Shown here: positions 26,027 through 34,681 of the stretch, piece by piece
Layout of the letters: every line of letters begins with the position of its first letter
How positions within the stretch are numbered: position 1 is the first letter of the stretch
NCBI GenBank assembly: GCA_031429355.1
Contig: JANOZM010000018.1
Coordinates: 1 to 64,000, forward strand
Length of the DNA stretch: 64,000 nucleotides
Direction of reading: 5' to 3'
From: JANOZM01 sp031429355
Lineage (GTDB): Bacteria; Pseudomonadota; Gammaproteobacteria; Burkholderiales; Burkholderiaceae_E
Notes under the pieces: generated by a model
The model's input: only the letters and a program-made list of their open reading frames with translations
What the model was told of the DNA's origin: nothing
Databases searched by the model: none
Program-made: the position numbers and the translations under genes

Positions 26027-26440
26027 ATGTCCCTACTCACTTCACTAAAGCTAGCAAGCGGCCTGCTTTGTAGCCTCGCCGTCAGTTCGAGTTTGGCGTG
26101 TCGTGGCCCGCAAATGGAAGACTACGTCCTACTTAATTCGTTACCGGCGGCAGCCCTGTCGGAGAGCGTAGTCGCTAAAGTGCGGCTGTCAAAGGCTCAA
26201 GATCGAAACGCAACCGTTGAAGTGATTGAACCCATTAAAGGCGTCAAAGAAAAACAGATTATTCAAATCGAAGTCAGCAATTCTTCTTGTAGCTGGTTAA
26301 GCGCTCGAGGCCGTTTTTCTGGTGGCAGTACAGGCCAAAAAATTTCTGACCAGTACTTTATTGCTGGACAATTCAAACCCGGCAAAAAAGGCGAATTGAT
26401 CTTTATAGGTTCTTGGCGTGACGGCAAAAAAATTCAATAG
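26027..26440 (+). CDS. small exported hypothetical protein
   Basis: A 137-residue protein with an N-terminal signal peptide of about 24 residues ending SSSLA, so it is probably periplasmic. The cysteine just after the cleavage point (Cys25) lacks a strong lipobox, and a disulfide with the later NSSCSW cysteine is an alternative to lipidation. The mature part is beta-rich with a conserved-looking VEVIEPIKGVKEKQIIQI segment. I do not recognise the family. Its 3' end overlaps the convergent GNAT gene by 38 bp. Confidence 0.65.
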   Translation: MSLLTSLKLASGLLCSLAVSSSLACRGPQMEDYVLLNSLPAAALSESVVAKVRLSKAQDRNATVEVIEPIKGVKEKQIIQIEVSNSSCSWLSARGRFSGGSTGQKISDQYFIAGQFKPGKKGELIFIGSWRDGKKIQ

Positions 26441-26777
26441 GCGAACGTTGCTCGACAATTTCAAAACCGCAATGAATGAAAAAAGGCTGCGCGGTACGAC
26501 TGACGTCAGAGGACAGGGCTTTGATTAAGCTACTGCGCGCTTTCAAGTGAATTGCTTCCATTAAAGCCTTACCAATGCCCTGCCGAGGATATTGGCCGTG
26601 TACAAAAAAATGATCGATGTAACCAGTGGGTTGGACATCTGCATACCCAACTGCCTGACCATCGATTTCGGCTACAAAAGGATTGATTCCATGTATTCGA
26701 TCCTTCCAATAAACTGGGTCTACATTTTCGGGAGCCCAGGCGTTAATTTGTTCGTGATTTTTGTTCTGCTCACGCAA
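26403..26777 (-). CDS. GNAT-family acetyltransferase, N-terminally short
   Basis: A 124-residue GNAT protein with the acetyl-CoA motif A seen as YPRQGIGKALMEAIHLKA near residues 61-78 and the C-terminal FFIHCGFEIVE. Relatives that share the AWAPENVDP segment usually begin about 25-30 residues earlier with the first beta strand, which is absent here. The start overlaps the end of the AAA_14/DUF4143 gene (stop at 26770) by 8 bp. The missing start suggests that the ATPase gene was inserted into, or fused against, a once longer acetyltransferase gene. Activity is doubtful. Confidence 0.7.
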   Translation of the reverse strand: MREQNKNHEQINAWAPENVDPVYWKDRIHGINPFVAEIDGQAVGYADVQPTGYIDHFFVHGQYPRQGIGKALMEAIHLKARSSLIKALSSDVSRTAQPFFIHCGFEIVEQRSPIEFFCRHAKNL

Positions 26778-27984
26778 ACCCGCGCCACGACATTACCCGA
26801 TGCCCCAATATACTAAAATCTTCCTCACCACCATAAACAACCACACCTGCTGCCCCCCGTGCGCCAGCGTATCGCAAAAACTTCTCGCACCCCGCAAGCC
26901 AGTCGGTACTAAAGCTAGCGCCCGATTTTATTTCAACTGGGTGTAACTTTCCTTCGTGGGAATACACCAGATCAATTTCAACACCGTGGTTATCGCGCCA
27001 GAAATAGATATCTGCATTTTGGCCTCGGTTTAACCGATGCTTCAAGGTTTCAGTGATCACCCATGTTTCAAAAATTGCACCCCGCAAAGCATGGGTAGCG
27101 AGGGCTGCGGGGCTATCGATGCGAAGCAATTGGCATAATAAACCAGTATCCATAAAATAAATCTTTGGCATTTTTACTAAGCGCTTACCAAAATTTTCAT
27201 GCCAAGGTTGCAACAAACGAACAACGTAACTAGCTTCTAATATGCTTAACCATTGCCTCGCTGTGGTTGTGCTTATTCCACAATCGGCACCCAGCGATTG
27301 CACATTTAGTAAGTGGCCACTTCGCGCCGCGCACAATAAAACAAATCGCTCGAAACTAGCCAGATCGCGCACGCCCAATACTTGGCGCACATCGCGTTCG
27401 ATGTATGAAGCAATATAAGCACGATGCCAATCGCTCGGGTTTAGAAAACTCGCCCGAAGCTTATCGTGTAGCGGAGGATAACCACCAGTAAACATTTGTT
27501 GATTTAGAGACCAAGCATTAACACCTAGAGTTCGCGGTTCGGTTTGTGGACAAATTTCGGCCAACGAAAACGGCAGCAACTCGACAAAACCAACTCGACC
27601 GGCAAGCGACTGAGTAATTGCCGCAATTAGGCCAAACTGTTGCGAACCGGTAATGATAAATTGACCCATTATTTGGTGCTGGTCCACTACACCCTGCAAA
27701 TAGGATAGGAGTTCAGGCGCTCGTTGAATTTCATCAAGAACCGCCCCATTGGGGAAACGTTCGAAAAAACTAATTGGATCGGCTAGAGCAGCACGCAGTG
27801 TTTGCAAGTTCTCGAAGCTAAGATAGGGTTTTTCCGCAAACAAATGGCGCGCGAGTGTCGTCTTACCCGATTGCCTGGGCCCAGTAATCGCCACTACGGG
27901 AAAGCCAAGACTAATTCGCTTGACGTAGCTTTCAACCTGTCTGGGGACGTAAGAGTATTCGGCGGAACGCGTTTGTAGCACCAT
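26770..27984 (-). CDS. AAA_14/DUF4143-type ATPase, second copy
   Basis: A 404-residue protein when started at the ATG at 27984; a TTG four codons earlier lies inside the upstream palindrome and is less likely. It has the same plan as 17440-18576: Walker A AITGPRQSGKTTLAR, Walker B AVLDEIQRAPE, a winged helix around 240, and a C-terminal PD-(D/E)xK-like GVEIDLVYSHEG then HPVEIKSG. The two proteins are clearly distinct members rather than recent duplicates. No Shine-Dalgarno is seen; the start directly follows a 37-bp palindrome. Downstream it runs into a shortened GNAT gene. Function unknown. Confidence 0.87.
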   Translation of the reverse strand: MVLQTRSAEYSYVPRQVESYVKRISLGFPVVAITGPRQSGKTTLARHLFAEKPYLSFENLQTLRAALADPISFFERFPNGAVLDEIQRAPELLSYLQGVVDQHQIMGQFIITGSQQFGLIAAITQSLAGRVGFVELLPFSLAEICPQTEPRTLGVNAWSLNQQMFTGGYPPLHDKLRASFLNPSDWHRAYIASYIERDVRQVLGVRDLASFERFVLLCAARSGHLLNVQSLGADCGISTTTARQWLSILEASYVVRLLQPWHENFGKRLVKMPKIYFMDTGLLCQLLRIDSPAALATHALRGAIFETWVITETLKHRLNRGQNADIYFWRDNHGVEIDLVYSHEGKLHPVEIKSGASFSTDWLAGCEKFLRYAGARGAAGVVVYGGEEDFSILGHRVMSWRGFA

Positions 27985-27988
27985 ACGT

Positions 27989-28025
27989 TTGTACAATATG
28001 ACTTTTAAAAAGTGATATTGTACAA
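27989..28025. promoter_or_regulatory. 37-bp near-perfect palindrome upstream of second AAA_14/DUF4143 gene
   Basis: Arms read TTGTACAATAT-n-ACTTTT and, after a 1-bp centre, the reverse complement; only one position per arm mismatches. It begins 5 bp before the ATG on the minus strand, closer even than the palindrome of the first family member. Sequence differs from that at 17391-17420, but size and placement match. It could be an operator or a target site; not resolved. Confidence 0.75.
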
Positions 28026-28057
28026 CTCAATAATTGTAAAAAGAATCAAAAAATTTG

Positions 28058-28240
28058 CTCGGCTAATGCGCTTGGGATGGGCCAAACTATCAAAGCAAAT
28101 GTTCAACCTAGGCTGAATACATTGCCCGCATTGTCGTGGCAAATGGAGAATCTTTGCAGCGATCATGCAGCGCCAAGCGATGGGAAAGATCCTGAATCAC
28201 CTCGCGTTAGATCCGCAACCGCCGCCCCGAGCGTCAAACA
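28058..28240 (+). pseudogene. IS91-type transposase remnant
   Basis: The translation still resembles the C-terminal region of copies 1 and 2: MRLGWAKLSKQMFN, then CPHCRGKWRIFAAI, then KILNHLALDPQPPPRAS. Stops and substitutions are scattered, and only about 180 bp remain. It lies just upstream of the second DUF4143 gene and may mark the edge of that insertion. Confidence 0.7.
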
Positions 28241-28257
28241 AACCAGTCTCCGCCAGA

Positions 28258-28995
28258 TCAACTGCACCCTTGCGTCTTTATACTTCTTTGAAGTATAGGT
28301 AGCACTTGATCGAAGGTGCCCGCAGGCATTTGGCCTTTGCTGGCCTCCAGCTTTGCGATTTGCGCAGTTAACTCTCTACATTGCACCGCTGTGGCTTGAG
28401 GCCTCTGTAAAGGCTTCGCATCGGCCGATGAATTATTTGCCGCCGGTTTAACGGTGCACGGACGACGCAACCAACGGGCTGTCGAAATCGTTTTAACCGA
28501 CGCCTCACTTGATGCCCAAAAATTAGATGAGATTATTTTCAGAATGTTTTTTGAAGGCTTTTCCATCGCTAGCAAACTCTGAGCGCCGGCGCATTGAACT
28601 TCAATTTTTGCAACTGCCTCGGTATCTTCTAGGACGGCGTTTTTGCATGCAGCAAATTCATTATTCGCGTTTGCATTTGCCAAACCCAGTAAAGCCACTG
28701 ACGGGTTAACTGATTCAATACAGACCAGTTGAATATGAGTTTGAGGTGGAACGCCACGTCGTTCTACGCTCGTGTCTACTTGGTAGTCGCCAACGCCCGG
28801 GTTCGAATAAAACCCCTTTTCAAATAGCGTTATAAAGCACCAAATGCGTTTCAGATTTAGCCGATATAATCGACCGTTCCGAAATTCATGTGGATATTCA
28901 GCGATGTCAAAATTTCGTATTTTCAACGTTCTAATCACTATATTTGCAGCCAGTCTATTGATGACCGTGGCTAAAGGTACTGTGGCTGCCGACAA
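28258..28995 (-). CDS. hypothetical protein, start unresolved
   Basis: The frame is open for 245 codons, but the first 50 or so run antisense through the signal-peptide coding start of the OmpA-domain gene and look artificial. From about residue 66 (NPGVGDYQVDTS) onward it reads like a real protein: Cys-containing segments FAACKNAV and VQCAGAQ, then a charged helical C-terminus with AVQCRELTAQIAKLEASKGQ. No ATG with a ribosome binding site is seen between, so the true start is an alternative codon or was lost. No family recognised. The 3' end abuts an IS91 remnant. Confidence 0.45.
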   Translation of the reverse strand: MSAATVPLATVINRLAANIVIRTLKIRNFDIAEYPHEFRNGRLYRLNLKRIWCFITLFEKGFYSNPGVGDYQVDTSVERRGVPPQTHIQLVCIESVNPSVALLGLANANANNEFAACKNAVLEDTEAVAKIEVQCAGAQSLLAMEKPSKNILKIISSNFWASSEASVKTISTARWLRRPCTVKPAANNSSADAKPLQRPQATAVQCRELTAQIAKLEASKGQMPAGTFDQVLPILQRSIKTQGCS

Positions 28996-29794
28996 ACCTG
29001 GAACAAAAGATCACCCGTTATTTAGTCGCTACGCAGAAGTTGAAATACGCGACCGTGAAGATAGAGCGTTTGATCGCTATGAGCGTTCGGCGGTGACATG
29101 CGATCCAAAAAACTGCAAGCACCCAAACTTTAACGCCAATGGTTTTAGCGCGGAGGGAAAAATTACCACCATTACCTATCAGACACCGAATTTCACGAAA
29201 ATATCCTTACTACAAGCGCTACGCAATTACCAAGAAGCGGTGAAAACTTTGGGCGGCGTTTGGCTCAATCCATCTGAGCGTCCTAACGAATATCATGTGT
29301 TTGCGATTCCCTCAGTTAAAGATAATGCCAAGTCACCACCGATTTTTTTAACACTTAATTTTACTTACAGTGCAGACAAGTACGAGTTGACCGTTATCGA
29401 ACCCGTCGCATTAGTTCAATCCGTAAAAGCAGGCGAATTAACCAAAGAAATCTTAAGCAAGGGCACAGCCACCTTGTACATCAACTTTGCGACTAATAAA
29501 TTTGACTTGCCCGCTGAAGCGAATCCAATCGTCAAAGAGCTGTCAGAGTTACTGGCAAAACAACCCACCTTGCGTTTGAGCATTGAGGGGCATACAGATA
29601 ACGTAGGCCAAGCCAAGGACAATCAATCATTATCGGCCAACCGCGCTGAAAGTTTGATGAAGGCTTTGATTGCTCAAGGTGTTAACAAATCAAAACTAAA
29701 ATCGAGTGGGTTTGGATCAACGGTACCCATTGCCGACAATCGCAACTATGAAGGGCGCGGCAAAAATAGACGCGTTGAAATTATTAAGTTTTAA
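28904..29794 (+). CDS. OmpA-domain exported protein
   Basis: The ATG at 28904 is chosen because it starts a clean signal peptide, MSKFRIFNVLITIFAASLLM...VAA; the open frame extends 20 codons further upstream without one. The 296-residue protein has a unique N-terminal region and a C-terminal OmpA/MotB-type peptidoglycan-binding domain, about 190-296, with INFATNKFDLPAEA, LSIEGHTDNVG and the ending GRGKNRRVEI. A TATAAT box lies at 28865-28870. It probably anchors to peptidoglycan in the periplasm. A lipoprotein with the same domain lies at 31101-32165. Confidence 0.87.
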   Translation: MSKFRIFNVLITIFAASLLMTVAKGTVAADKPGTKDHPLFSRYAEVEIRDREDRAFDRYERSAVTCDPKNCKHPNFNANGFSAEGKITTITYQTPNFTKISLLQALRNYQEAVKTLGGVWLNPSERPNEYHVFAIPSVKDNAKSPPIFLTLNFTYSADKYELTVIEPVALVQSVKAGELTKEILSKGTATLYINFATNKFDLPAEANPIVKELSELLAKQPTLRLSIEGHTDNVGQAKDNQSLSANRAESLMKALIAQGVNKSKLKSSGFGSTVPIADNRNYEGRGKNRRVEIIKF

Positions 29795-29814
29795 AGCCAA
29801 AAAAAACTTATTTC

Positions 29815-30888
29815 TTAACGCGCAGGCCTACCCATCATTAATGAAAGTGCTGCTTGCGCAGCTTGTTCTGCTGTCATTTCAGGAAAACCAGGGGGCACAA
29901 CCATTTCGCCCGCAAAGATAGACGCGTTTTGAATAATTTCACTAACCTTGTAACCGTAGCCTATGTTCTTTTCGGTGTACATTTTGAAACCATAAAACAG
30001 TCCATCGATATTAAAGTTTGACTTGAACGCTCTGATATCAGGCGGCACAACCGCATAAAGTGCTGGTGTGTAATAAAGATCAATAAACACCCTCTTTTTT
30101 GGATCGTAGGGTGTTTCGCCTCCGACTAACAAAGCATGAATAGTAAAGACTGTTGGTTGACTTGTGCTCTCGTCGATTGGGGTTTTGAACTCTAAGCGCA
30201 CCACAGTGCTGGCGTATCCGTCCCAATTTGCATTGCGAACAATAGTGACTGTTGGTGGATTTTTTTCTTGTGTCTGCTTCAAATAGTCTTGCAGGCCAAA
30301 CAAGCTATCGATTTTAAATCCATCGTCTTTTATTGAAACAGGTAAATTTAAGAAGAACCCAACCCCTAGCGATTTACGTTGCTTGAAATAACCCAGCCCG
30401 ACCATTTCATTGCGGACGGCTTGTCCTAAGTAACTGGCACCTAACGATTCAGCGCGCAAATGATCTGTGCCAATTCGAATTGAATAACCTGGAAAAGCCA
30501 AGCCTTGAAATGTCAGCGCAGCTTGTAAATTAGCCTGCATCCGTTTGTTCTCTGAGGTCGGACTCAGGCCTTCAATGAATGCGAAAGCTTGCTGCATTGC
30601 GCTTGGGGAATTTAAGATGCCATTGATAATTTGCTGATCGGTTCCTTCCAGACCTTCTTTGCGTCCCAGTTGAACTAATTTCGCTCGCGCCTCACCAGTG
30701 AGAGCCGTCAAAAAATCGATCCGATAGATCAAGTTAGTTGCTGGTTCTTTTTTACCCGATTTAGAGAATTCTAGCGTCGGTGACGTCTCGCTTTTTTGCG
30801 CTTGTGCGCTCAAGCCTGCGCAGGACAAACAAATAGTTAGGGCTGTTAAGACAATCAAATGCAAGCGCATGTTCAATCCTTTTATCAA
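29815..30888 (-). CDS. exported hypothetical protein
   Basis: A 357-residue protein with an N-terminal signal peptide; the second Met (residue 7) gives the cleaner start, MRLHLIVLTALTICLSCAGL...AQA. The mature part has a helical segment with SPTSENKRMQANLQAA near 110-125 and a later beta-rich part. No catalytic motif, lipobox or membrane anchor is clear. It converges with the OmpA-domain gene (20 bp gap) and is followed on the same strand, upstream, by another OmpA-domain lipoprotein, so an envelope role is likely. Family not recognised. Confidence 0.7.
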   Translation of the reverse strand: MIKGLNMRLHLIVLTALTICLSCAGLSAQAQKSETSPTLEFSKSGKKEPATNLIYRIDFLTALTGEARAKLVQLGRKEGLEGTDQQIINGILNSPSAMQQAFAFIEGLSPTSENKRMQANLQAALTFQGLAFPGYSIRIGTDHLRAESLGASYLGQAVRNEMVGLGYFKQRKSLGVGFFLNLPVSIKDDGFKIDSLFGLQDYLKQTQEKNPPTVTIVRNANWDGYASTVVRLEFKTPIDESTSQPTVFTIHALLVGGETPYDPKKRVFIDLYYTPALYAVVPPDIRAFKSNFNIDGLFYGFKMYTEKNIGYGYKVSEIIQNASIFAGEMVVPPGFPEMTAEQAAQAALSLMMGRPAR

Positions 30889-31100
30889 AACGAACCCTAA
30901 GTTTAATTCAAGAACTCAGAACGTGCTGGCGCATAATTTACTGCACTTTTTGGCTCGGCAAACCCAGGCCATTAAAGATTGGCCACAATTGTTTTAAACG
31001 AATTTGCTGCTCTGAGCTCGACTTTAATAGCTGAGACGATTCGGGGTCAAAAATATAAGAACTGCCCCAATATTGATTACCGCATTGCTCCGAGGCAGCG

Positions 31101-32165
31101 CTATTGAATTTTGACTAATTCAACCCTGCGATTTTTAGCGCGATTGATATCTGAATCGTTGGCTGCTATCGGTTTACTGGCACCAAAGCCTGATGCAGTC
31201 AGCCGAGTTGTAGCGATACCCATTCCCACCAATTTATCGACAACCGCTTGCGCTCGTTCGGTAGCAAGCACTTTGTTTCGCGCAGCATCGCCAACATCGT
31301 CCGTGTGCCCTTCAATCGAAAGCTTTAGCGACGAATCGTTTTTAAGTAGCTGTGAGATTTCAACAATCAAGCTGTTGGCTTCGGGTCTCAGAATGGCCTT
31401 GTCGGTATCAAAATTAATATTAAGAATCGCCTTTCCGGTGGCTAGAATATCCTTTTTCATTTGGGTGGCATCCATCAAAGTAATGGTTGCTTTGGTCATA
31501 TCCTTTTTGCGGATAACAACTATGTTTCCAGACTCATTGCCAATGAAGTATTGCACCCAAATTTCCTCAGTTGGGGTTCTCAGTAAATAAGTTTCGATCT
31601 TATCTAAACGGTTTTCGTTGAACGTAAACCCGTGATTGTTGCCCAAGATAGCTTTAACGCCAATCCGGTCAATTTCTTCACGAGTTGGTGGCGCTCCAGG
31701 AACTCTGACGGCCCCGACTTTTTTCATTAAACTTGAATAGGCTTCGCGGACCTGCGGTGAAATAAAAGCGGAGCTCGAGCCGTCAAAGCTACCAATATGG
31801 GCCTTAAAAGAGTCGCCAGAAATGGGCACCAATTTACCCTCGATAAAAAAGTATTCGGTGTCAAATTTTTTACCTTGGTTCGTTGTAATTTTGTAGCCTT
31901 CGGGCGCATTGAAGTATGGAAAATCGCCCAACGCGACGTTCGAAATTGGTACGTTTTCGACTGAAAATGCGTTTTGAGCTTCGGCTTCCTTTGGCGCTGC
32001 CTGCGGGGTTGTAGTTTGTGAGGCTGCGGGTACGTTAGCTGGCTGCGCCGCTTTAGGCGTTTGCTTCTCGATGGCTATTGCAGGCGGTTTGTCTGTTTTG
32101 TTACAACCAGACGTCGCAATGGAAGCTAAAAAAAGAGCCGCAAAAATGAAGACAAATTTAATCAT
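31101..32165 (-). CDS. OmpA-domain lipoprotein
   Basis: A 354-residue protein with a lipoprotein signal ending in TSGC (Cys21), a Pro/Ala/Gln-rich linker (about 25-65), a middle domain without known motif, and a C-terminal OmpA-like peptidoglycan-binding domain, about 245-354. The domain shows LNINFDTDKAILRPEA, LSIEGHTDDVGDA and ending RAKNRRVELV. Such lipoproteins tie the outer membrane to the wall. It shares the LSIEGHTD-type domain with 28904-29794 but the N-terminal parts differ. The 30889-31100 gap downstream holds nothing I can name. Confidence 0.88.
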   Translation of the reverse strand: MIKFVFIFAALFLASIATSGCNKTDKPPAIAIEKQTPKAAQPANVPAASQTTTPQAAPKEAEAQNAFSVENVPISNVALGDFPYFNAPEGYKITTNQGKKFDTEYFFIEGKLVPISGDSFKAHIGSFDGSSSAFISPQVREAYSSLMKKVGAVRVPGAPPTREEIDRIGVKAILGNNHGFTFNENRLDKIETYLLRTPTEEIWVQYFIGNESGNIVVIRKKDMTKATITLMDATQMKKDILATGKAILNINFDTDKAILRPEANSLIVEISQLLKNDSSLKLSIEGHTDDVGDAARNKVLATERAQAVVDKLVGMGIATTRLTASGFGASKPIAANDSDINRAKNRRVELVKIQ

Positions 32166-32327
32166 CGTAATTATCTTTTAGGTGAGTGTTGTAACAGGTT
32201 CCGATGGTAATCCTACCAGCCAACGTTTCAAACTAATGTCGGAGTGGATTGTGTTGTGATTGTTAAATCTCCCGTTATTGTAGGTGCATTGCAATAGTCT
32301 GATTTTTTGAGTCGCATTCGCTGGTCG

Positions 32328-32475
32328 CAAGGTGCTGACGTTGCTTGAGGGATTACCGATTAATGATCGCGACAAGATTAATGGGCGATGGCAGGTGGAG
32401 CTAAAACTGAGGACGCCGTAGCGCGATGGCATCAGGCATTAGTTGTTGTCGCTGTTGGAATCCATGTTGTGCCGA
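32328..32475 (+). pseudogene. IS91-type transposase remnant with internal deletion
   Basis: The bases encode AND-RDKINGRWQVELKLRTP, matching the ANDRIKINAKGQ...KTPWRDGT part of the larger copies, preceded by GTGCTGACGTTGC (the VLTLREAMP region) with the stretch between deleted. Stops are present. It fills most of the 32166-32502 gap, between the OmpA lipoprotein and the adenine deaminase gene. Confidence 0.7.
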
Positions 32476-32502
32476 TAATTGACGCCAGTACTGCTTCGCA
32501 GT

Positions 32503-33510
32503 CTACAAAGCCAAATACCGTTCCAACCGTTTCAACATTTCCTCTCGCTGAACCCTTCCAACAAAACTCGCCTCAAAACTATTACGAGCCAGTTGCGCTA
32601 GTTGTTGCTTGTTCATTTGCAAAGCTTCGGCGCAAGCTAAATAATTATCTGCAACATAGCCGCCAAAGTACGAAGGGTCGTCGGCGTTAATGGTTACGCA
32701 TAGACCGGCCTCCAACATGGTTTTAATGTTGTGCTGTGCCATCGAATCAAATACTCTAAGTTTGATATTCGATAGTGGGCAGACGGTTAACGGTACTTGG
32801 TGTCTTGCTAATAAGCGCATTAACGCGGGGTCATCAATGGCTCTGACGCCGTGATCGATGCGCTCGGCTTCTAGGTATTGCAAGGCGTTCCAAATGTATT
32901 GTGCCGGGCCTTCCTCGCCTGCATGCGCAACGCAACGCAAACCCAGTTCGCGACAAGCGCTAAAGACTTCTTTAAATTTTTCGGGGGGATGACCTAGCTC
33001 GGCAGAATCGAGGCCTACGGCGTTGATGTAACCGACGTAGGGTTTGGCTATCGCCAGCGTTGCAAACGCTTCTTCTTGGCTTAGGTGGCGCAGAAAGCAC
33101 ATGATTAAGCTAGAGCTAATACCCAGTTCGTCTTGTGCTTTGTTTTGCGCGGCTACTAGGCCGTTGATAAAGGTGGCAAATGCAATACCGCGCGCCGTGT
33201 GGGTTTGCGGGTCGAAAAATAACTCGCAATGAATTACGCCGTCTGTTTTTGCTTTTTGGAAGTAGGCCCAAGCCAAATCGAAAAAGTCTTGCTCGGTAAT
33301 CAGCACCGAGGCACCAGCATAGTAAATATCTAAAAAACTCTGCAAATTATCAAATTGGTACGCGTTCCGTACCGCTTCAACGTTTTCGTAGGGCAGGGTC
33401 AGCTTATTGCGTTTGGCTAGTTCAAACATTAATTCGGGTTCTAACGATCCCTCGATATGCAGATGCAACTCGGCTTTTGGTAAGCCTTGAATCCAAGCTA
33501 AATTAGGCAC
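32503..33510 (-). CDS. adenine deaminase (adenosine-deaminase fold, Pseudomonas type)
   Basis: This amidohydrolase converts adenine to hypoxanthine and ammonia in purine salvage or breakdown. Metal and catalytic residues are visible: HLHIEG (His-x-His), VAHAGEEG (His and Glu), and NADDPSYFGG (Asp). Segments such as FFDPQTHTARGI, FLRHLSQEEA and YIWNALQYL match the P. aeruginosa PA0148 adenine deaminase group rather than classical adenosine deaminase. The open frame extends upstream into the methionine synthase gene, but homology starts at NLAWIQGLPKAELHLH, so a GTG at 33510 is the likely start (335 residues). It lies 44 bp after the synthase on the same strand. XdhC and a purine transporter follow in the neighbourhood. 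Confidence 0.87.
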   Translation of the reverse strand: MPNLAWIQGLPKAELHLHIEGSLEPELMFELAKRNKLTLPYENVEAVRNAYQFDNLQSFLDIYYAGASVLITEQDFFDLAWAYFQKAKTDGVIHCELFFDPQTHTARGIAFATFINGLVAAQNKAQDELGISSSLIMCFLRHLSQEEAFATLAIAKPYVGYINAVGLDSAELGHPPEKFKEVFSACRELGLRCVAHAGEEGPAQYIWNALQYLEAERIDHGVRAIDDPALMRLLARHQVPLTVCPLSNIKLRVFDSMAQHNIKTMLEAGLCVTINADDPSYFGGYVADNYLACAEALQMNKQQLAQLARNSFEASFVGRVQREEMLKRLERYLAL

Positions 33511-33554
33511 GGCGATGAACCAGTTAGTCAGTTGACCGCAGTGTACCCAAAATT

Positions 33555-34577
33555 TTAGCCGCCGTAACGAATTCGCGCCAAAGCGCTGCCTTTTGCCAAC
33601 GCTTCTAGTTTGGCTGCTGCTACCGCACGAGACATTGGGGCTAAGCCGCAATTGGTGCAAGGCAATAGGTTTTCACGGGCCACAAACTGTAAAGCTCTGC
33701 CAATGGTGTCGGCTACTTCTTCGGAGGTTTCAATTTGCTCGCTGGCCACGTCGATAACGCCAACCATCACTTGCTTGCCTTTAAGCAGGCTAATTAAATC
33801 CATTGGCACATGCGAGTGATAACACTCTAAGGATACCTGTTGAATTGAGCTGGCGGCCAAGGCAGGAAACACGGCTTCGTACTGACGCCATTCTTGTCCT
33901 AAAGTGGCTTTCCAGTCGTTATTGGCCTTGATGCCATAGCCGTAACAAATATGTACGGCTGTGGTGCAGGTAAGGCCCTTGGCAGCTACTTCTAGCGCTT
34001 TTACGCCCCAGTCGGCGGCTTCTTTCATGTACACATTAAAGGCCGGCTCATCAAATTGGATGATGTCGACGCCATCGGCTTGCAGTGCCAAGGCTTCCTG
34101 GTTTAACAACTTGGCAAATGCCATTGCCATTGCTACGCGGTCACCGTAAAAACGGTCGGCAACGGTATCAACAATGGTCATTGGACCGGGGAGTGTAAAT
34201 TTAATTTTACGTTTGGTATGGGCGCGCAAAATACGGGCTTCAAATTCATGAACGCGGCCGGTTAGTTTTAATTCTGAAACCACCTGTGGAACTTGCGCGT
34301 CATAGCGATTGTTGCGAATGCCCATGGTGACTTTGTTTTGAAAGTCGATACCTTCAATTTTCTCTAAAAAGCCGTGAACAAAATGTTGCCGTGCTTGCTC
34401 GCCGTCGCCAATGATGTCTAAGCCAGCATCTTCTTGTTCTTTAATCCATAGCAAAGTGGCATCGCGTTTGGCGGCTACTAGTTCTTCACCTTCACTTTTC
34501 CAAGCGGGCCACAATTTGTTGGTTTCGGCTAACCAAGCGGGTTTAGGCAAGCTGCCGGCAATAGATGTGTTAAACAT
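33555..34577 (-). CDS. cobalamin-independent methionine synthase, MetE-core type (MesD-like)
   Basis: A 340-residue protein equal to the C-terminal half of MetE. Zinc ligands and catalytic region are seen as VHICYGYG, the SLECYHSHVPMDL segment, and PCTNCGLAP. The FTLPGPMTIVDTV and IQFDEPAFNVY segments match the short methionine synthases; the overall sequence resembles the Acinetobacter MesD group, which makes methionine without folate but needs the DUF1852 protein MesX. No MesX gene lies in this window. It precedes the deaminase gene on the same strand; a shared transcript is possible. No SAM riboswitch is apparent in the 100-bp leader. Confidence 0.85.
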   Translation of the reverse strand: MFNTSIAGSLPKPAWLAETNKLWPAWKSEGEELVAAKRDATLLWIKEQEDAGLDIIGDGEQARQHFVHGFLEKIEGIDFQNKVTMGIRNNRYDAQVPQVVSELKLTGRVHEFEARILRAHTKRKIKFTLPGPMTIVDTVADRFYGDRVAMAMAFAKLLNQEALALQADGVDIIQFDEPAFNVYMKEAADWGVKALEVAAKGLTCTTAVHICYGYGIKANNDWKATLGQEWRQYEAVFPALAASSIQQVSLECYHSHVPMDLISLLKGKQVMVGVIDVASEQIETSEEVADTIGRALQFVARENLLPCTNCGLAPMSRAVAAAKLEALAKGSALARIRYGG

Positions 34578-34681
34578 AAAAAGGTCTCGAATTAAAAATT
34601 GGAAATATTGGTTTAAAAAATTGTCGAGAACGTTGGCTTAAAGGCCAAACGATCGGGCATTGCATGGTTAGCTGTCACGCT

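Noticed and set aside
27984..27996. TTG at 27996 as the start of the second DUF4143 gene
   Set aside because: It lies inside the 37-bp palindrome and adds only four residues not seen in the first family member; the ATG at 27984 is simpler.
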